A stretch of DNA of 64,000 bases from Strongylocentrotus droebachiensis (taxonomy: Eukaryota; Echinodermata; Echinoidea; Camarodonta; Strongylocentrotidae), in assembly GCA_035222895.1 (NCBI GenBank), contig JAVYIG010000165.1, forward strand, positions 15,001 to 79,000, in the 5' to 3' direction. Positions 1-11,297 of the stretch are shown here, piece after piece (position 1 is the stretch's first letter; every line of letters starts with the position of its first letter). Below the pieces are notes generated by a model. It searched no databases. It saw only the letters and a list, made by a program, of their open reading frames with translations, and had not been told where the DNA came from. The translations under genes were made by a program, and so were the position numbers.

Positions 1-1012
1 TCTTCGGAGGATAACAATCCAGCGGGACTCGAGGTCCGACCTCGGCCGTGTCTCCGGCAGGGGACGGCGAGGCACCGATGGTAAACCAATATTCTTTGGA
101 GGATAACCAGGCCATCACGACCCTCAAGTCCTCCCTCGGCCGTGTCTCTGGCAGGGGACAGCCGAGAACCGATGGTAAACCAGTATTCTTCGGAGGATAA
201 CCAGGCCATCAAGATCCCAAGTCCACCCTCGGCCGTGTCTCTGGCAGGGTACAGCCGAGAACCGATGGTAAACCAATATTCTTCGGAGGATAACCAGGCC
301 ATCAAGACCCCCAAGTCCACCCTCGGCCGTGTCTCTGGCAGGGGACAGCCGAGAACCGATGGTAAACCAGTATTCTTCGGAGGATAACCCGGTCATCAAG
401 ACCCTCAAGTCCTCCCTCGGCCGTGTCTCTGGCAGGGGACAGCCGAGAACCGATGGTAAACCAGTATTCTTTGGAGGGTAACCAGGCCATCGAGATCCCA
501 AGTCCACCCTCGGCCGTGTCTCTGGCAGGGTACAGCCGAGAACCGATGGTAAACCAATATTCTTTGGAGGATAACCAGGCCATCGAGACCCCAAGTCCAC
601 CCTCGGCCGTGTCTCTGGCAGGGTACAGCCGAGAACCGATGGTAAACCAATATTCTTTGGAGGATAACCAGGCCATCAAGACCCCAAGTCCACCCTCGGC
701 CGTGTCTCTGGCAGGGTACAGCCGAGAACCGATGGTAAACCAATATTCTTTGGAGGATAACCAGGCCATCGAGACCCCAAGTCCACCCTCGGCCGTGTCT
801 CTGGCAGGGGACAGCCGAAAACCGATGGTAAACCAGTATTCTTCGGAGGATAACCAGGCCATCAAGATCCCAAGTCCACCCTCGGCCGTGTCCCTGGCAG
901 GGGACAGCCGAGAACCGATGGTAAACCAGTATTCTTCGGAGGATAACCAGGCCATCGAGATCCCAAGTCCACCCTCGGCCGTGTCTCCGGCAGGGGACGG
1001 CGAGGCACCGAT
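1..1012. repeat. Array A, 93-bp tandem units
   Basis: About eleven direct copies of a 93-bp GC-rich unit, cut by the window edge on the left. Each contains CCTCGGCCGTGTCT, a GGCAGGG(G/T)ACAGCCGAGAACC block, ATGGTAAACCA and GGAGGATAACCAGGCCATC. Copies differ by a few bases (TTCTTCGG/TTCTTTGG, AAGA/GAGA). Because 93 = 31 codons, most frames on both strands stay open, which explains the long ORFs here. They have no domain-like composition beyond the repeat and I do not call them genes. An inverted relative lies at 8461-9510. Confidence 0.95.
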
Positions 1013-1804
1013 AGTGGCTCAGTGCAAGGGGATCTTCGAGAGAGTCCCCTCCCTTACATATACATATACATATACGAGCACGAAACCCCCCTTCCACTTT
1101 TGCCCCTACAACACGCAAGTCAGTGGGAAATTTTCCTTGAAATTTGAAAGTCGAGGCCTCCAGCGGGACTCCAGGTCCGCCCTCGGCCGTGTCTCCGGCG
1201 GGGGACTGCCGAGAACCGACACAGAGCACGACCATGTTCTCCCAGTGGATATCCAATCCAGCGGGACTCCGGGCCATCCCTCGGCCGTGTCTCCGGCAGG
1301 GTACATCCAAGAACCGGTGATCGAACAGTGTTCTTCCTAGTATATCCAATCCGGCGGGACTCCGGGTCTGCCTTCGGCCGTGTCTCGGGCAGGGGACTGG
1401 CGATAATCGATGGAGGCACAGTTTTTCTTCCGAAGATGACCAATCAATCCAGCGAAACTCCGGGTCCGTCCTCGGCCGTGTCTTCGGCAGGGTACAGCCA
1501 AGAACCGCTGAAGGAACAGTGTTCTTCCTTGTATAGCCAATCCAGCGGGACTCCAGGTCCGAACTCGGCCTTGTCTCCGGCAGGGGACTGGCGATAATCG
1601 ATGGAGGCACAGTTTTTTCTTCCGAAGATGACCAATCAATCCAGCGGGACTCCGGGTGCGTCCTCGGCCGCTTCTCCGGCAGGGTACAGCGAAGAACCGC
1701 CGCTGGAACAGTGTTCTTCCTTGGATATCCAATCCAGCGGCACTCCGGGTCATCCCTCGGCCGTGTCTCCGGCAGGGTACAGCCAAGAACCGGTGATGGA
1801 ACAG
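1013..1804. repeat. Array A, link segment and diverged units
   Basis: A ~150-bp link (about 1013-1160) holds a short (TATACA)n run and the words ACACGCAAGTCAGTGGGAAA and TTTTCCTTGAAATTTGAAAG. It is followed by diverged units of roughly 90-100 bp that start CCAGCGGGACTCC and contain CCTCGGCCGTGTCTCCGGCA. The link recurs in the 274-bp repeat downstream and, reversed, near 9020-9120, so it belongs to the array family rather than being a chance interruption. Confidence 0.85.
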
Positions 1805-2880
1805 AGTACCCTCCCTCACATATACTTTACGAGCACAAGAACCCCCCTTCCATTTTCGACTCTACAACATGCAAGTCAATGGGAAATTTTCCTTGAAACT
1901 TGACAGTCAAGGCGTCCAGCGGGACTCCGGGTCCGCCCTCGGCCGTGTCTCCGGCAGGGTGCATCCAAGAACCGCTGATGGAACAGTGCTCTTCCTGGTA
2001 TAACCAATCCAGCGGGACTCCGGGTCATCCCTCGCCCGTGTCTCCGGCAGGGTACAGCCAAGAACCGGTGATGGAACAGAGTACCCTCCCTCACATATAC
2101 TTTACGAGCACAAGAACCCCCTTCCATTTTCGACTCTACAACATGCAAGTCAATGGGAAATTTTCCTTGAAACTTGACAGTCAAGGCGTCCAGCGGGACT
2201 CCGGGTCCGCCCTCGGCCGTGTCTCCGGCAGGGTGCATCCAAGAACCGGCGCTGGAACAGTGTTCTTCCTGGTATAACCAATCCAGCGGGACTCCGGGTC
2301 ATCCCTCGCCCGTGTCTCCGGCAGGGTACAGCCAAGAACCGGTGATGGAACAGAGTACCCTCCCTCACATATACTTTACGAGCACAAGAACCCCCTTCCA
2401 TTTTCGACTCTACAACATGCAAGTCAATGGGAAATTTTCCTTGAAACTTGACAGTCAAGGCGTCCAGCGGGACTCCGGGTCCGCCCTCGGCCGTGTCTCC
2501 GGCAGGGTGCATCCAAGAACCGGCGCTGGAACAGTGTTCTTCCTGGTATAACCAATCCAGCGGGACTCCGGGTCATCCCTCGCCCGTGTCTCCGGCAGGG
2601 TACAGCCAAGAACCGGTGATGGAACAGAGTACCCTCCCTCACATATACTTTACGAGCACAAGAACCCCCTTCCATTTTCGACTCTACAACATGCAAGTCA
2701 ATGGGAAATTTTCCTTGAAACTTGACAGTCAAGGCGTCCAGCGGGACTCCGGGTCCGCCCTCGGCCGTGTCTCCGGCAGGGTGCATCCAAGAACCGCTGA
2801 TGGAACAGTGCTCTTCCTGGTATAACCAATCCAGCGGGACTCCGGGTCATCCCTCGGCCGTGTCTCTGGCAGGGGACCGG
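1805..2880. repeat. Array A higher-order repeat, ~274 bp
   Basis: Nearly four tandem copies with starts near 1805, 2080, 2354 and 2628. Each joins the link segment (TCACATATACTTTACGAGCA, ATGCAAGTCAATGGGAAATT) to two diverged 90-100 bp units. Copies are almost identical, differing mainly at GCTGATGGAACAG versus GCGCTGGAACAG and in one C run. This is a younger amplification than the surrounding units. The period is not a multiple of three, so frames shift between copies. Confidence 0.92.
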
Positions 2881-3075
2881 CGATAATCGATGGAGGCACA
2901 GTTTTTCTTCCGAAGATGGGAAATCAATCAATCCAGCGGGACTCCAGATGCAACCTCGGCCGCTTCTCCGGCAGGGGACAGGCGATAATCGATGGAGGCA
3001 CAGTTTTTCTTCCGAAGATGGCAAATCAATCAATCCAGCGGGACTCCGGGTCATCCCTCGCCCGTGTCTCTGGCA
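2881..3075. repeat. Array A, distal degenerate units
   Basis: Two further units with GGCGATAATCGATGGAGGCA, TTTTTCTTCCGAAGATG and CAATCCAGCGGGACTCC, the same words as units near 1395-1460 and 1590-1660. They end the GC-rich part of the array. Confidence 0.75.
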
Positions 3076-3084
3076 GGGGACGGC

Positions 3085-3390
3085 CGGTGACTGTAAAGGC
3101 GGGGGATTCTTCCAGCACGCGAACCCATGGACAACGAGACCCCCTTCTCCTTTCTCACCGTTAAAACAGGCAAGTCAACGGGATTTCGACATCTCTACTC
3201 TAACAACGGCATTCCAAAACAGCCGCTGGCTATCGAGGCTTTCGTCACCCCTTGGTTGCGCCTGGACCGTCGGCCTGGGACGCGGCGTGTGCCTGTGAAG
3301 ACGGAGGATTCTTCCAGCACGAGAACCCATGGACAACGAGAACCCCCTCTCCTTTTACACCGTTAAAACAGGCAAGTCTACCAGATTCAG
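3085..3390. repeat. Two ~200-bp direct copies flanking array A
   Basis: The words GGATTCTTCCAGCACG, GAACCCATGGACAACGAGA and CGTTAAAACAGGCAAGTC occur near 3105-3180 and again about 200 bp on, near 3307-3378. The copies are diverged at their 3' ends. I recognise no gene; the overlapping short frames are not supported. Confidence 0.75.
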
Positions 3391-3394
3391 ACAT

Positions 3395-3421
3395 TACTAC
3401 TACTACTACTACTACTACTAC
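3395..3421. repeat. (ACT)n microsatellite
   Basis: Nine perfect ACT units. Confidence 0.95.
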
Positions 3422-3500
3422 ACATACAACACAACACTTTAGAATAAAAACGGGGGGGGCGGCGTCAAACCAGGCCTCGGCCTGCCTGCTGGCCAACTAA

Positions 3501-3555
3501 TCAGCCAGCCATTTATCTATCTATCCATCCATCCATCCATCCAGCCAGCCAGCCA
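3501..3555. repeat. Tetranucleotide microsatellite (AGCC/ATCT/ATCC)
   Basis: Stepwise change from AGCC to ATCT to ATCC and back to AGCC, a normal pattern for a decaying tetranucleotide run. Confidence 0.85.
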
Positions 3556-4349
3556 TCATCATACGAAGACGAACAACTTGATGCATGGCTGATCGTCAAC
3601 GAAACGGAGTTAAGTCTTTTGTCAACGTTGTTAGTTGCTACGACAGGCAGTTAGTGAAAAACGAACTCGTTTAATCAAATTTTGGAAATGCAAGCATTAC
3701 TTTAAACAAACAGAACTGTGTTATTCCTGGCTCATTCTTCCTGACTGAAGTGTCATATGAAAGGGCAGAAATTGAACTTTCTAGAAATGTGATTCTCCTT
3801 GAAATTCAGATACCGCCCGCCAAACGACTTTTCGGTTTCCTCTCTTCAAATTGTTAGTAATCACTCACGCGTGAATATGCATCATATGGTTGGCATCAAA
3901 TGAAAGAAGAGGATCTAAGCTTTACAAATATGTGTCATTTATTAATTATAATTGTGATTAAGTTATGGTAAAACATCGATGATCCTCGGTTTAGTTTTGT
4001 CTGCGACGCACTGTATATAACAGGCCGTTGACAGGGAACTAATAATGTTATAAAAGGGAACTCCAACTTTTTTTTACTTCAAAAGCTATACCATGACCAG
4101 TGAGAATTTTTGTTCTTTTGTTGTACTTCTAATATAAGTTGGATTCTTCGCACCTACATTGCATTTATATTATATCGATTAAATCTGTTATTTGTGCTCT
4201 CTCGGGATCTAAAAGGTACATTATTTTATAATTCAGCAGACATGCAATGGATCTCATTTTGACTGCAAACGAGCAAGCAAGAAATATGTGTACATACCAG
4301 AAAGAAGGACTAGACTCGGATACTTTAGGAGTTTACACTGTATGTAGTT
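3556..4349. other. AT-rich sequence upstream of the Tx1-like LINE
   Basis: No gene recognised. The last part may be the 5' region of the LINE that begins to translate at 4350, but I see no usable ORF1 and cannot fix the element's 5' end. Confidence 0.4.
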
Positions 4350-5095
4350 ATGGAAGGATCAAACGTCAAAGTAAAGATTCTGTCTCTAAATGTGTGTAGA
4401 TTCAGAGACAATTGTAAGCATTAAAATATTTTCAAATATATACAAGACAAAAAGGTTAATATCATATTGTTACAAGAAATAAATAATACTCAGGAAAATG
4501 AATTGGAAATGTCAGATGCGAGGAAATTTTTATTTTAGTCATGAAACTAACCAAGCTCGAGGAGTGCTGATATTTTTTCGAGAGGGATTTAATTTTGAAC
4601 AGCTAGATTCGAAAATTAATTTTAAAAATGGTAAATATGTTTTCTTTAAGATAAAACCTTTTGATCAAGATTTTTACTTTAGCAAATATTTATGCACCCA
4701 ATATCGTTAGAGAAGAAAAACAAGTCTGGTCCGAGTTAGAAGTATTTTAAATAATTGTGATGGTATACACGATTCTATTTTCATTGCTGGTGGTGACTTC
4801 AATGTATCTTTAAACCCAGTCCTTGACAGATTTGGAAAAGAATTAAATTATCAGTCACTCTCAGTAAGCAGACAAGAATTAACCTCCTTGTTAAATCAAT
4901 TTGAGTTATGCGATGTTAAGAGTTTTTACAACCCACAAGCAAAAACAATATACATCGCATAAACGTGATTTATCTGGTCAAAGTAGACTTGATTACTGGT
5001 TTATCCCATTCGCTCAACAAGATTACGTATCAAATGTGAATATAATACCTACTCTGTATCGACTGATCACTGGTGAGCACTACTCGAAAATTTGA
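4350..5095 (+). mobile_element. Tx1/L1-like LINE, endonuclease part (decayed)
   Basis: The ATG at 4350 opens MEGSNVKVKILSLNVCRFRD, the usual start of an L1/Tx1 ORF2 endonuclease, followed after one in-frame stop by YIQDKKVNIILLQE, the QE motif. Near 4790-4915 another frame reads GGDFNVSLNPVLDRFGKE, the GDFN catalytic block, then LTSLLNQFELCDV. Near 4955-5010 comes HKRDLSGQSRLDYWF, matching the SR(I/L)D(F/Y)W end of the domain. Several stops and frame changes show an old copy. The element breaks off at the poly-C/array D junction and resumes at about 7536. Family is known; clade assignment is inference from these motifs. Confidence 0.85.
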
Positions 5096-7535
5096 AAAAT
5101 CGCACCCCCCCCCCCCCCTTGAACGCCGGGGGGGGGGGCTATCTCCAAAAAAGGTAAAAATTAACGTGTCCCAGGGCGGAGCCCTCAGAAGGTCAGGGGT
5201 TTTATACATCAAATTATCGTCGGATGAGCATAATTTTATACCTTATTTGTGACACTGGCAGGTCACGAATTGGCGTGGGGTCCAGGGGACGGGGTCCTCG
5301 GAAGCTCAGGGGTTTTGGGCAATAAATTACTGTCAGATGAGCATATTTTGATACCTTATTTGTTACACTGGCAGGACACAAATTGGTGCTGGGTCCAAGG
5401 GGCGGAGCCCTCGGAAGCTCAAAGGTTTATACATCAATTTGTCGTCGGATGAGCATAATTTTATACCTTATTTGTGACACTGGCAGGTCGTGAATTGGCG
5501 TGGGGTCCAGGGGACGGAGCCCCCGGAAGCTCAGGGGTTTTGGGCAATAAATTACTGTCAGATGAGCATATTTTGATACCTTATTTGTTACACTGGCAGG
5601 ACACAAATTGGTGCTGGGTCCAAGGGGCGGAGCCCTCGGAAGCTCAAAGGTTTATACATCAATTTGTCGTCAGATGAGCATAATTTTATACCTTATTTGT
5701 GACACTGGCAGGTCATGAATTGGCGTGGGGTCCAGGGGGCGGAGCCCGAAGAAGTTCAGGGGTTTTGGGCAATACATTACGGTCAGATGAGCATATTTGT
5801 ATACCTTATTTGTGACACTGGCAGGTCACGAATTGGCGTGGGGTCCAGGAGGCGGAGCCCCCGGAGGCTCAGGTGTGTTAGGCAATAGATTACGGTCAGT
5901 GGAGCATCCAGAAGCCCGCCTTAGGGCCATTGGTTGGGTTCAGGGGGGGCAGGGCCCCGGAAGCTCAGGGCTTTAGGCATTTAATTACGTCAGATGAGCA
6001 TAATAATACCTTATTTGTGACACTGGCAGGTCACGAATTGGCGTGGGGTCCAGGGGACGGAGCCCCCGGAAGCTAAGGGGTTTCGGGCAATAAATAACGG
6101 TCAGATGGGCATATTTTTATATCTATTTGTGACACTGACAGGACACAAAATAGTGTTTGGTCCAGAGGGCGGAGCCCCCAGAAGCTCAGGGATTTTATTT
6201 ATTAAATTATTGTCAGATGAGCATATTTTATACCTTATTTATGACACTGGCAGGTCACGAAGCCCCCGGAAGCTCAGGGATTTTGGGCAACAAATTACTG
6301 TCAGATGAGCATATTTTAAACCTTATTTGTGACACTGACAGGTCACGAATTGGTGTGGGGGTACAGGAGGCGGAGCCACCGGAAGCTCAGGGGTTTTGGG
6401 CAATAAATAACGGTCAGATGGGCATATTTTTATATCTATTTGTGACACTGACAGGACACAAAATAGTGTTTGGTCCAGAGGGCGGAGCCCCCAGAAGCTC
6501 AGGGATTTTATTTATTAAATTATTGTCAGATGAGCATATTTTATACCTTATTTAAGACACTGGCAGGTCACGAAGCCCCCGGAAGCTTAGGGATTTTGGG
6601 CAATAAATTACTGTCAGATGAGCATATTTTAAGCCTTATTTGTGACACTGGCAGGTCACGAATTGGTGTGGGGGTACAGAAGGCGGAGCCACCGGAAGCT
6701 CAGGGGTTTGGGGCAATAAATTACTGTCAGATGAGCATATTTTGATACCTTATTTGTTACACTGGCAGGACACAAATTGATGCTGGGTCCAAGGGGCGGA
6801 GCCCTCGGAAGCTCAAAGGTTTATACATCAATTTGTCGTCAGATGAGCATAATTTTATACCTTATTTGTGACACTGGCAGGTCATGAATTGGCGTGGGGT
6901 CCAGGGGGCGGAGCCCGAAGAAGTTCAGGGGTTTTGGGCAATACATTACGGTCAGATGAGCATATTTGTATACCTTATTTGTGACACGAATTGGCGTGGG
7001 GTCCAGGAGGCGGAGCCCCCGGAGGCTCAGGTGTGTTAGGCAATAGATTACGGTCAGTGGAGCATCCAGAAGCCCGCCTTAGGGCCATTGGTTGGGTTCA
7101 GGGGGGGCAGGGCCCCGGAAGCTCAGGGCTTTAGGCATTTAATTACGTCAGATGAGCATAATTATACCTTATTTGTGCCACTGGCAGATAACTAATTGGC
7201 GTGAGGGCCAGGGGGCGGAGCCCACAGAAGCTCAGGGGTTTTAGGAATTTTATAACGGTCAAACAAGCATGCAGGTGCCCGCCTTTGGGCCCCTGTTGGG
7301 GTCGAGGGCTGGAGCCCCGGAAACTTAGGGGTTTTAGGCATTTAATTACGATCAGATGGACATAATATTGATACCTTATTTGTGACACTGGCAGGACACT
7401 AAATGGCGTGAGGTCCAGGGTCCGAGACCCCAGAAGCTCAGGGGCTTTAGGCATTATATTACCGTCAGATTAGCAACCTGCCGTCCGCCTTAGGGCCCTA
7501 GGTGGGGTTCAGGGGGCAGAGCCACCGGAAGTCCG
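5096..7535 (+). repeat. Array D, ~113-bp GGCGGAGCC tandem repeat
   Basis: Roughly twenty units of about 113 bp: GGTCACGAATTGGCGTGGGG, TCCAGGGGGCGGAGCCCCCG, GAAGCTCAGGGGTTTT, a GGGCAATAAATTAC block, CAGATGAGCATA and TACCTTATTTGTGACACTGG. The GC part is a short palindrome (GGGGGCGGAGCCCCC, one mismatch at the centre). The block opens with a poly-C/poly-G hairpin at about 5105-5140. Internal duplications exist, for example 6105-6300 and 6420-6600 share long identity. It splits the LINE between the endonuclease and reverse transcriptase domains and some LINE sequence appears lost. Relatives lie at 14820-15205, 17646-17985 and 19170-19585. Confidence 0.9.
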
Positions 7536-7956
7536 CCACTGTCGGCGACCTACCTAAAGAATTATACGTTCACTTTTGGGAACTCATCTCAGAATCTTTG
7601 TTGTCCCCACTAAATTATTCTTTTGACACTCTGCAACTTTTAAATAGTCAAAAACAAAGCACGATTACACTAAAAGTTAAACCAAATAAAGATAAAAGAA
7701 AGTTGAGGAATTACATTGCTCAATGTGGACGCAAAAATATGTTCCAAAGCCTTAGCTGCAAGAACACTAAATGTTTTGGATAAAATAATCCACCCCGACC
7801 AACATGCATTTATAATATTAAAAGGGAGGATAATAAGTGAAGCTATAAGTAATATACATGATTTGTTTCATTATTCAAATACTAAACAAAAGAACGGTTT
7901 TATTTATATACCGGTAGACATCCAAAAGGCATTCGATTTTGTCGACCATGACTTTA
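7536..7956 (+). mobile_element. Tx1/L1-like LINE, first reverse transcriptase part
   Basis: Frames here read LPKELYVHFWELISESLL, the stretch before the RT palm, then LLNVDAKICSKALAARTLNV, FIILKGRIISEAISNIHD and DIQKAFDFVDHDF, the motif A aspartate block. These are typical of L1/Tx1 RT. The piece stops at a TA dinucleotide where a small MITE has inserted; the LINE resumes after the second TA at 8162. Confidence 0.85.
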
Positions 7957-8161
7957 CAGTGTGAGTCCAAAAAAAAAATTACACCTAGAAACAATGCCTC
8001 CTGTTCATCCAAGCGTGAACATATACCACACAAAAAATGATACTAAATGATTTGGGATAAAACACTCTTTCATAAAATGTATAATAATTTACTGTTTATG
8101 GATGATTTTTTAAATAATTATCAGTTTTCTAGGTGTAAACTTTTTTTTTGGACTCACATGG
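7957..8161. mobile_element. Tc1/mariner-like MITE, 205 bp, inside the LINE
   Basis: Ends are inverted copies of about 35 bp: CAGTGTGAGTCCAAAAAAAA with TTACACCTAGAAAC on the left; reversed, the right end reads CCATGTGAGTCCAAAAAAAA with TTTACACCTAGAAAAC. TA flanks both sides (7955-7956 and 8162-8163), and removing the element plus one TA restores the LINE reading DHDFYLLFGSSFNRW. That is the Tc1/mariner target pattern. No transposase frame is present, so it is non-autonomous. Confidence 0.88.
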
Positions 8162-8460
8162 TATTTACTGTTTGGGTCCTCTTTCAATAGATGGGTCAAA
8201 ACGTTATTGTAAAATAGAAGGATGTGTTCTAAATAATGGACACCTACTGTGTACTTCCCAACCAGACGTGATGTAAGACAGGGAAATCCCCTGTCTCCAT
8301 GTTTTTGTTTAAATTGTTCTAGAAACTCTAGCTTTTCGTTTGCGCACTTCCAAAGATATAGCAGGAATTAAAATAAATGATGAAGAATTTTGATCGTTAT
8401 TATATGCAGACGATTTGTGCTCTTTTTGCCATAATACTCGATCCTTTAATAACTTTCGAA
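8162..8460 (+). mobile_element. Tx1/L1-like LINE, RT motif B and YADD box
   Basis: Near 8273-8310 a frame reads VRQGNPLSP, the RT motif B core. At 8403-8414 the frame reads YADD followed by LCSFCHNTRSFNNF, so the catalytic aspartates are retained. One stop lies a few codons before YADD. The sequence then runs directly into array A material in reverse orientation. Confidence 0.88.
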
Positions 8461-9510
8461 CATGGTCGTGCACTGTGTCGGTTCTCGGCAGTCCCCTGCC
8501 GGAGACACGGGCGAGGGTGGACCTGGAGTCTTGCCGGATTGGCTACCCTCGGAAGAACACTGTTCCATCGACAATTCTTGGAGGTACCGTGCCAGAGACA
8601 GGGGCGAGGGTGGATCTGGAGTCCCGCTGGATTGGCTACCCTCGGAAGAACACTGTTCCATCAGCGGTTCTTGGCTGTACCCTGCCGGAGACACGGGCGA
8701 GGGTGGACCTGGAGTCCCGCCGGATTGGCTACCCTCGGAAGAACACTGTTCCATCAACGGTTCTTGGCTGTACCCTGCCCTAGACACGGCCGAGGGATGA
8801 CCCGGAGTCCCGCTCGATTGGTTATCCACTTGAAGCACATGGTCGTGCACTGTGTCGGTTCTCGGCAGTCCCCTGTCGGAGACACGGGCGAGGATGGACC
8901 TGGAGTCTTGCCGGATTGGCTACCCTCGGAAGAACACTGTTCCATTAGCGGTTCTTGGCTGTACCCTGCCGGAGACACGGGCGAGGGTGGACCTGGAGTC
9001 CCGCTGGACGCCTTGACTTTTAAGTTTCAAGGAAAATTTCCTATTGACTTGCGTGTTGTAGAGGCGAAAAATGGAGGGGGGTTTCGTGCTCGTGAAGTAT
9101 ATGTAAGGGAGGGACTCGTTCGAAGGTCCCCGTGCATTGAGCCACTATCCGCGCCTCGCCTTCCCCTGCCAGAGACAGAGCCGATGGTGGACCTGGAGTC
9201 CCGCTGGATTGGTTATCCTCGGAGGAACACTGGTCCACCGTTGATTCTCGGCTGTCCCCTGCCAGAGACACGGCCGAGGGAGGACTTGGGGGTTTGATGG
9301 CCTGGTTATCCTCGGAAGAATACTGGTCCGCCATCGATTCTCGGCCCAACCCTGCCAGAGACACGGCCGAGGGAGGACTTGGGGTCTCAATGGCCTGGTT
9401 ATTATCGGAAGAATACTGGTCCGCCGTCAATTCTCGGCTGTCCCCTGCCAGAGACATGGCTGATTGTGGACCTGGAGTCCCGCTGGACTGGTTATCCTCG
9501 AAAGAACAGT
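8461..9510 (-). repeat. Array A segment, inverted, inserted in the LINE
   Basis: Reverse-complement array A: GGTTCTTGGCTGTACCCTGC, GGAGACACGGGCGAGGG, GGACCTGGAGTCCCGC units of about 90 bp. The link segment is present at about 9010-9130 (CAAGGAAAATTTCCTATTGA, TTTCGTGCTCGTGAAGTATA), then more 93-type units. The order of unit types is the mirror of 700-1800. LINE sequence lies on both sides (YADD before, KTEILKFGH after), so this block arrived later. The + strand frame of 306 residues here is a repeat artefact. Confidence 0.9.
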
Positions 9511-10205
9511 TTCATAAATGCTCAAGTCCTAAATTCAATACAGAAAAGACAGAGATCCTAAAATTCGGACACCAAAAAGATACAATCCCTAAACCAAATG
9601 AACAAGATATAAATCAACAGGTGAACGAAGTTGATACTATCACAATTTTGGAAACATTTGTTGGATATAATGATACTATTTTGCATTATGAAAAATTACG
9701 TGAACTTATATCTGGACTGGAAATTGAGAAAACTATATTATGAAAACATTTGGAATCTCAATATTTACATATTTTTCTTCATCATCTTTTAAACCCAACA
9801 ATATATTAAAGGAAATAGACAAACAAAAACATTTTACGATTACCTTTGGAATGGACCGGGTCGAGTTAAACGAAACGTCATGATATAAGAATTAAATAAT
9901 GGAGGTTTGAAAATGAAAGACGTTAAGTATTTTACACGTTAAGTCGCCACACACATGCACTCGCACACATCTGCAAGAATCTTCAGCAGTGAAGGGGGCA
10001 GATTATTTTGAAGAAGAAGAAGTCATTTGTAGACTTTAATTTGGATCAACAAAATTAGGCCTGGAAATACGCAGGTTTGGTACTATGTCCCTGCATGTCC
10101 TTAATTACTATGTAAAAAAATATGGTGGACTCTTTCTGTTTAACTGCAATTATGAAGTAAATCATATTTCTTTGAATATGTCTGCATTCATAGATTACGC
10201 TTAGA
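9511..10205 (+). mobile_element. Tx1/L1-like LINE, post-RT segment
   Basis: Starts with FNTEKTEILKFGHQKD, the motif D-like block after YADD. It continues with HYEKLRELISGLEIEKTIL, WNGPGRVKRNVMI, ELNNGGLKMKDVKYF and KYGGLFLFNCNYEVNH. The GGLKM block is characteristic of L1/Tx1 proteins between RT and the C-terminal cysteine region. Frames change several times. Confidence 0.85.
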
Positions 10206-10690
10206 GAAATGGCTTTCAATAACAATACTAACAATACGTATTTTTGATAATCACTTCACATTGAAAGATTATGTTAGCTCTAGATGTAGACTAGCTTCGT
10301 TTGCATTGTATAAGATTAACAAAATTCGACCTTATATTGACAAAGCGACTACTGAAAGATTAGTAAATGCATTTGTAATGTGTCATGTATGGTTTACCAG
10401 ACACTCAGATCCGAAAACTTCAGGTTATTCAAATAAATGAAAATAAAGTTAGTTTTTATAATCAATGAATATCTACTTTAAAATGTATCTGTTTAATAAG
10501 AGGTGAACAAATCCTACACACGGGTCCTCTGTGTAGAATATTACCATGCAGTATTTTTTCCTTCTTTTTCCTTTAAATTATTACTAGTATTTACTTTTTC
10601 TTTTTCATTTTTCCTACAGCGCGTAGAGATGTTAACAAATGTATTATGCGCTTTATAAGAACTATTATTATTATTATTATTATAACAGAC
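10206..10690 (+). mobile_element. Retroposon debris inside the LINE (CR1/L2-like fragment and (ATT)n tail)
   Basis: Near 10255-10395 one frame reads SSRCRLASFALYKINKIRPY then IDKATTERLVNAFV, which resembles the post-RT part of CR1/L2-type LINEs, not Tx1. The end (about 10640-10685) is GCGCTTTATAAGAA followed by an (ATT)n run, a common animal retroposon tail. Both sides resume Tx1-like protein. Whether these are one element or two is unclear. Confidence 0.55.
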
Positions 10691-11003
10691 CAGCCCCTTA
10701 TCACACAAATAGTATATGGAATAATTGTAATATCAAAATGGATAAAGATTTTTTTTATAAGAAAATGTTCAAGAAAGGTATATACTTGCTTCATCAAATT
10801 ATTACTCCTCAATGTCTTTTTAAAACCTTCCAGACATGGGAAAACGAATTTGATATTGACCTCATTTAATTTTTAGAATTCAATGTGTCTATCGTGCTGT
10901 CAAGAAGCGTTAAGATTTCAAAATAGAAATGTTCAGTGAAGAAATTAAAGAAGAAGCAAAAGAGAAAATAATTATACTCAATGTATTCGACTGATTACGG
11001 TTC
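10691..11003 (+). mobile_element. Tx1/L1-like LINE, segment before the C-terminus
   Basis: Reads SIWNNCNIKMDKDFFYKKMF and KKGIYLLHQIITPQ, matching the (I/V)WNN..I...GK..FY..W...GI block of L1/Tx1 ORF2. It fades into frame-shifted sequence. Confidence 0.75.
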
Positions 11004-11297
11004 TTAAAGGTATAGGCCAGTTTTGGAAACGCCCCCTCTCAACAAATGAATGAAAGCTCTTATTACCAATCATGTGAAAATATGTTTGACTAATACGTGA
11101 TGATACAAATTTTGCCGGGAAACCGCCCACTAATTGATATATTTGGTATATTGTCATATCGATCCGGCCTGGATAGATATCGCGTAGTTTACATCTTTCT
11201 GTGTACAGTGCTTGTAACTTTACCCAAACTGGGCCAAATTTCTTATCATTTTGATGATTCCAGAACCGTGTAGTACACACCAATACTTATATGCTAG
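11004..11297. mobile_element. Probable DNA-element fragment starting TTAAAGG
   Basis: A ~290-bp block unlike the LINE on either side. It starts TTAAAGGTATAGGCCAGTTT. I see no clear inverted partner at the other end. A 101-residue minus-strand frame covers it but I do not recognise it. Confidence 0.35.

Noticed and set aside
302-1610. Long frames of 217-401 residues on both strands in array A
   Set aside because: They follow the 93-bp period exactly, exist on both strands and several frames, and have no domain or splice context.
4200-4349. ORF1 of the Tx1-like LINE
   Set aside because: No coiled-coil or zinc-knuckle frame visible before the endonuclease.
11004-11283. 101-residue minus-strand gene
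   Set aside because: No known motif, and the block looks like a DNA-element fragment inside the LINE.
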